Assembly (NCBI GenBank): GCA_026686845.1
Contig: JAIVEN010000012.1
Coordinates: 2,730,501 to 2,794,500 of the forward strand
Reading direction: 5' to 3'
From: Adenanthera pavonina
Lineage: Eukaryota > Streptophyta > Magnoliopsida > Fabales > Fabaceae
Length of the DNA stretch: 64,000 bases
Position numbers and translations under genes: made by a program. The notes beneath the pieces were generated by a model. The model was not told where the DNA came from and searched no databases. It worked only from the letters and a program-made list of their open reading frames with translations. This document shows, piece after piece, positions 58,348 to 64,000 of the stretch. Each line of letters starts with the position of its first letter. Position 1 is the first letter of the stretch.

Positions 58348-61149
58348 TATAACACCTTAATCTTAAACCATATTTCCCATGTATTACTTCATTTTAGTTC
58401 ATTTGTACCACTTTAGAATCTTGAATCACATAAGAAACCAAAATAGAAAAATTTAAAACTTTGATTACCTTTCATTTGGTTTTCCCATTTTTCAGATTAA
58501 ACTTTGAAAATTCATAATTAAATATAAACAAATTGTATAGAGGTGATTCAGTCTCTAAAAATAGTTAAAGCTTTTTCTACATAGAAAAAAATATGAAACA
58601 GTAGTTTTAACATACTAATTGGTATAGTATTTAGTATAAAAATTACTTTTCGTATGATCATTTTTCATTTATGCTGGATTTTGTCCTTAAATGTAAGAAT
58701 TTATTTCTCATTCTATCCTACACCAAATCATGTATTTTTTATATCATTGGAAAGTCCTACATGTCTACTTTCTAGATATATTTATCTTGTACATTTGTTC
58801 AGCTTTAACATGGCATATCATCATCTTAAATCATTATTGGTTAGAACATAACTATTACTGGAACAATTTTAAGAAAAGATACATAACTCTTATTATATAG
58901 ATCTAATTGTATTTAAACCAATGGCATGTTGAACCTTAAAATAGATCTTTCCATACTTACAAACCACTAAATTTTTGGAGCTCTATATGATTTTATATTG
59001 CCTTTTAAAATAACCAGTATTTACAGTAACATCTATAAATTTTCCCATACTGTCCATTTTTTAGCCTTGCATTTAAAAAATTCACTATAAATCATGTACT
59101 TCACTAATTTAGGTGTTCTTTGACTCTTTGGAAAGCCTACTCTACCTACTTTCAGAGCATATATAAAACTTATATGGAAGGGCCTATTTTGAATAGAGTA
59201 CCCCTATTCCCATCATTACTGGTCATTTTGGACAAATTTGTATTTTAAACTTAAAACCATTATCATAAATATGTACATGATTCAAACTTGTCTATAACAT
59301 CAAAAAAAGCCTAAAGGATCATTATAGCTAACATAGCCCCATGAATTTACATATAAAAATGCCAATGTAACACATTAAAATTTCACAACTTGCTCAACCT
59401 TCAAGCTTCTCTCCAAGCCTCTTAGACTTAATGATATCTTTGTCATAGCTTGGGCCTAACATGTTGATACTTGGGGTGATAAGATTATGACAATCTTAGT
59501 TACAAGTCACATTTTACATGTCATATTATCAAGTAAGCCATGAAAACAACATAAAAATCATATTAAAACGTATAACACCATATTGTTCATAATAATTTTG
59601 ATAGTATAACGGCTTAGAAAATGAAAATTCCGAGTACTCAACCCTCTCACTTAAATAGCCAAAATAGTCAATAATCATGAAGAAAACAATATGGTACATC
59701 ATAAAGCATCTTAAAATATAGTAAGATAATAAAGTGCAAAAATGAGAACTTTGCTACGTTTATGAACTCTCTTGCCTTTCCACTTGTTGTCATACCTTTC
59801 AATGTCTTCCTCAAGCTTTCTTGAACCTAAATACATCATTAAAAATCTATTTAAGCTACTGATTCTATGGCTTCCTTCATTAAGTCTTAATAAAACCCTA
59901 AAAATTAACATAGTTTATGTTGAACTCTATCTTTAAACTAACACTTGTTTGTAAGGTTTTCCACCATGAGGAATCCATTTTTGGCATCAAATTCATAAAA
60001 TTCCAACTCTAACATACTCTCCTATTTTGGTCGAAATTCTTCTCAAAGGAGGGAGAAAGGATTTTTCATGCATTTTGCTTCCAACCTTTGCAAACCTTAC
60101 TTTATTCAACTAGGTCATGGTTTCTATCATATTCTTTGCATGAAAACTCATTTTCCCATACTACCCTATACTTGGCCAAAATTCACTCTTGAGAAGGGGA
60201 AGAGAACTTCATGAAATCATGCCAAACTACTTAAGAAACTAGGTTGAAGTGGTAAAACTTCTTACCTTGCACTTTGATCTTCAAGTCTTCAAGCTTTTGC
60301 TCACTCTGTTCCCTCTCTTTTCTTCATGTCTCTATCCCTTCTTTCCTCTAAAATTTGAGCTCTCAACTCTTTTAAGTAGAACACAACTTGGCCAAGATGA
60401 AAGAGATCTAATAGCACATTAATCATTTTTTAGTTGCTTAACTTTGGTTGAGTTTAGTTCAAAGCCTTTTCCCTTAAGTTTTCCCCAAAAATAATTAAAT
60501 AATCTAATTCCTCATATGGGCTGCAAGGGTGGCGCTAACTAAATATCTCCAAAATATTACATATTTTTCCTAGTACAAATACCTATAGTATGGGTTACCT
60601 TTTACCTAGACTGATAAAGTTACTTTTGTAATATTTTGTTACTTTATGGAAATAGGATTAAAGTAGGTTTAGATCTATCTTTACTTTACTATCCTATCCC
60701 AAAAAGTATTTGTGTAGGATCCACATACTTTTTTTTTCTACTTTTGCAACTTTTGTGGGATTCACAATTCCTTTTTCTTTGTACGATTATTTTTACAATG
60801 TTCAACCCTCAATTTTTCTCTAAATTGATTTTATTAATCCCAATTTTCTATTCCATTGGGTTCAGTATGTCATAAGCTTTAGTCTTTTATAAATTTTCAA
60901 TAATTATGAAATTACCCCTGGGCTAGGGCAAAATTACAAATATTTATTCTTTTGGACCATTTTTCATACCTAGTATTTGAACTGCATATAATTTTTCTTG
61001 CAGGGACTAGTTTACAATTTTATTTTTATTGCTTTCCTGGATTGTGAAATTATCATTTTACTTATTCTTCCATTTTCTCATGCATCTCATGCCATATTTC
61101 CATATCTTTATGCATATAGTGGTACTCTCATACACTCTGGGATGTTACA
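58348..61149 (-). mobile_element. N-family LTR-like unit N3 (2.80 kb, non-coding)
   Basis: On the minus strand it starts TGTAACATCCCAGAGTG and ends TTAAGGTGTTATA (a decayed TGTTACA). It is flanked by a perfect 5-bp duplication ATAGT (58343-58347 and 61150-61154). It aligns with N2 with many changes. The stem-loop region near 59460-59510 is decayed. Confidence 0.87.
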
Positions 61150-61829
61150 ATAGTGGCCAAGCATGAATATCCTATTTGTCCATATTTACAATACATTGAG
61201 CCAGAGAAGTTTACTATAAGGTTTAAAAAAGAAAAATAAAGGACCAACGATGATATAACAATAATAATAAGTAACGCAATACAAAAATATAAAGTAAGAA
61301 ACTTTGACTATCAACACAAAGTTTTGGTTCAAAGCAAATTTCCTCTTGTTCACCTTGTAGCCAATAATGGTAGATCTATGTATTAGGCTACCCATAACCA
61401 TAAGAGCATGGGTTTTCCACACGGATGCTAGGAACAAGAGGGATTAGCATGCAAATAACCATTAAAAAGAGAAGAAAGAATGAAAATATAATATTTGCCC
61501 ATTACAGAAGAATAGCTCTATACTCTAGGAGGCATTCATTAGTGAGGTCATCATATAAATACAAGAAGACAAAGAAGATGAAAAGAAGGTAACAAATTTC
61601 ATCCTAATGAGTAGAGTAGCTATGGAGCAATCCTTCCTTCTCCTAAACTCTCAATGGAAGACTTCATGCATGTAATGAAATGAATGATGAAGAAGAGAAA
61701 ATCACTATCTTTTTTACATCTCTTTATTCTCTCTATTCACTCTCTCCAAAACATTCCTCCAATTTTCTTGCTCTCTCTTTGATGCCCTTCCCCTCTCCTT
61801 ATAATATATATCCTGGAATTTTTCCTAGA
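61150..61829. other. Unresolved stretch between two N units
   Basis: No gene can be supported. A minus-strand open frame at 61186-61437 (83 codons, MFLASVWKTHALMVMG) has a hydrophobic second half but matches nothing I know. The sequence joins to 58320-58347 if N3 is removed. Confidence 0.4.
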
Positions 61830-64000
61830 TGTTCAAAACTCAATATTTTAAAATCTATGAGAAATTTACAAAAATGGGTATACACCATTTTGCATGAAAT
61901 AGGGCAAAGAAGTCAATTGTCTCGATTACAAGGAAAAATGAGAAAATCACGATTATGCCCTTGGAAAAGAAAAAAAGAAAAAGAAAAATAAAAAAATAAA
62001 AAAATAAAAAAAATAAAGGCAGAGGACAATACAGAAGAATTTATGAATTTTGGAAAAAATTATACCTAATGATCCGAAAGTTTTAAAAATTATAAATTGA
62101 CCCTAGGATAAGGGCATTTTTATAAATATAAAAAATTATAGTCAAAATGAAGCTCTCAATGAGTTAGGCACAATGAAATATGGTATAGAATTTATTAAGG
62201 TTAAAATAATATTTATTGGGTAATTATGATTTAATATTAATATTTTACCCGATAAAAGTCAGTTTGGACCGCATGAAGAGCTAATATTAATTCAAGAAAA
62301 AATTGTGGGCCTTAATAAAATATATTTTGGATCAAAAGTAATTGTTGGATAATCTTGTACCAATTTAATGACAATTTTGGTAAAAATATTTAATCGATAC
62401 GGGTAAATTTAATTGGTAAAGGATATTTTGGTCCACAAAAATTTTTGAAGCAATTTTTGGATAAAAAATAATGATAACCACATCTGAAACAGCCTTGAGA
62501 CACAAAAGGAAATATTGGAAAGCTTTTATTACATAAAATAACTAAAGTTGGAAAGTAAATTAACTATGGTTACTTTTATGACTTATTACCCTTTAATTAT
62601 CTTGTTTAAGCTCATAACTCATCATCTTCACCAGCCAAGCACGTATGAAATAGAGTGAGAGGAAAGCTTGAACTTGTGAAAAGCTAGAGGAAAAAGGAAG
62701 AAGAGAAAGGCAAAGATTTTGGCTCAAAACCTTAAGGTAACTTCTTATGACTATCCTCTCATGAACCTAAGTAGTTTTAGGAGCTTTTATGGCTTATTCT
62801 TTCTTGTTTCCCCATCTAGAGAGAGAAATTAGAGGGAGAAAATGGAGTTGTGAAGAAACCAAACCATAAAAAAGGGATGTATAGGCCATAAAATGCAAGA
62901 ATATGCCATTAGATTGTAAATTAACTGGGTAGTTATTTTTCTATAATTTATGGTAATTTTTTGCCTAATTAGGGTTCAATATAGGAAGTTAATTTCATGA
63001 TTTTGACCCTAAAAATGGATCCTTGGGTCCAAAAATGGTAGAAACAAGTGTGTTATACAATAAAAACCCAAACAAAATCAAAGTGAAAAGTTTAGGGTTT
63101 ATTACATACTTTGTGAATAAGGTCATGCAACTAATGGATTATGACCTTGTTTTATGATGTTATAGGAATCCAAGAAGTTTTAGGAGATCAAATAAAGAGT
63201 GTACAAAGTTTGAAAAGGTTTGGAAAGCCCAAAGGTAGTTAACTTACCTATGTATGCCTATGTATTGTCATTGATGTTGCTTGGCATCAATGATGTGTTT
63301 AATATTCGAAATGTTGTCTTGTGATGATTTGGCATTGTTGGTTGGATTGTTTGAAGGGTAATGTAACCCTGGATGTGTCCAAATACAAAGGGGAAGTACT
63401 GCCCAAATTTTAATAAAATAGTTGTACCAAAATGATTGGATTGCATGCTTGATGTGTTTTTAGATGAATACTTGCAATATATATTATAATATGTGAGCAT
63501 GATGGTGGTTGCTACTGAGATTATTTGAATCTCATTCCTTTCCAATTGTCTAACAAATTTTAGGTTCAAGTTATGGCAAGATTGCCCAAGAAAGCAAAGG
63601 CAAGGAGAAGCAAGTTATTATTCAAGATAACAATACTTAGGTTGATACCATGATATGAGATGTTATGTAAAATCTTATGGGACATAATCATGCTGTGTTT
63701 TCATGTTAATATGTTTCTCTAGGTTTGTTATGGAGTATTATGTAAGATAAAGACAAGTTATGGCTATGTATGTATATATTAGTGTGTACTTTGGAAAGTT
63801 GGAGGAATGCATGAGACCTTTCTAAACACTTTTGGGAATTCAAAGTATTGTATAGATCTTGATATATTTAATATACAAGTGTTTTATATGTTTAAATAGA
63901 CATAAAGATCACTTAATTTGGTGTTGTGTCTGATTTATGATGATTTTTCAACTTTATGGTCATAATCAGGAATTTTCAAAAATGACCATTGCTATAGTGA
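61830..64000 (+). mobile_element. N-family unit N4, 3' end outside window
   Basis: It aligns with N1 from its start (decayed TGTTCAAAACTC, then AATTTACAAAAATGGG and the TTTTGCATGAAATAGGGCAAA block) to the window end. Stem-loop TGAGATTA-TTT-GAATCTCA is at 63516-63534. An A-rich run near 61975-62015 is specific to this copy. The expected end is about 0.7-1 kb past the window. Confidence 0.78.

Noticed and set aside
61186..61437. Minus-strand 83-residue frame as a small membrane protein gene
   Set aside because: The hydrophobic stretch comes from AT-rich low-complexity DNA. No homologue is recognised and no gene signals are visible around it.

Overview
The window looks like intergenic nuclear DNA of a flowering plant, most likely a eudicot. 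It is AT-rich and I recognise no host gene, tRNA or rRNA. By the boundaries I could place, about 54 of the 64 kb is LTR-retrotransposon sequence, much of it nested. The species cannot be told from the sequence.

The main families are as follows. (1) A SIRE/Maximus-like Ty1-copia family has 1.5-1.9 kb LTRs starting TGTTGAATCAAG, an initiator-Met-type primer site, gag with two CCHC knuckles, pol, and an extra ORF after pol. Copy 1 (1-7455, minus, cut by the window edge) keeps an uninterrupted 1043-residue pol. Copy 2 (42576-57119, plus) has both LTRs and is badly decayed. Two solo LTRs and one truncated LTR also occur. (2) A Tekay/Del-like Ty3-gypsy chromovirus (called G) has ~2.4 kb LTRs starting TGTAACAACCC. 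It is present as one complete but defective element (18094-34105, minus), one clean solo LTR (10112-12522), a second solo LTR (28041-33541) and a partial LTR (7456-9349). (3) A family of 2.8-3.1 kb LTR-like units (called N) starting TGTAACATCCC has no coding capacity. It has five copies, three of them with 5-bp target duplications. (4) An old copia remnant is split between 17279-18093 and 34111-35631. Minor pieces are a Stowaway-like MITE (15808-16103) and a CACTA-type end (40430-40495).

Layout: 1-9349, copia copy 1 inserted in a G LTR; 9350-10111, unresolved; 10112-12522, solo G LTR; 12523-17278, low-complexity AT-rich DNA with a tandem repeat and a MITE; 17279-38480, a stack in which the old copia remnant holds the G element, whose 5' LTR holds a solo copia LTR and a solo G LTR, the latter holding an N unit, followed by two copia LTRs in opposite orientation; 38870-40495, an N fragment ending in a CACTA end; 40496-42575, unresolved with short repeats; 42576-57119, copia copy 2 with an N unit inside its third ORF; 57120-64000, unresolved DNA with two more N units.

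The points most worth a second look are: a short stem-loop kept at the same place in eight LTRs of two families; an array of palindromic AAATTCGAATTT and CAGACGAATTT motifs in the copia LTRs and also downstream of pol; a gag stop codon and a gag-pol frame change shared by both copia copies; and a gag-to-RT deletion in the chromovirus.
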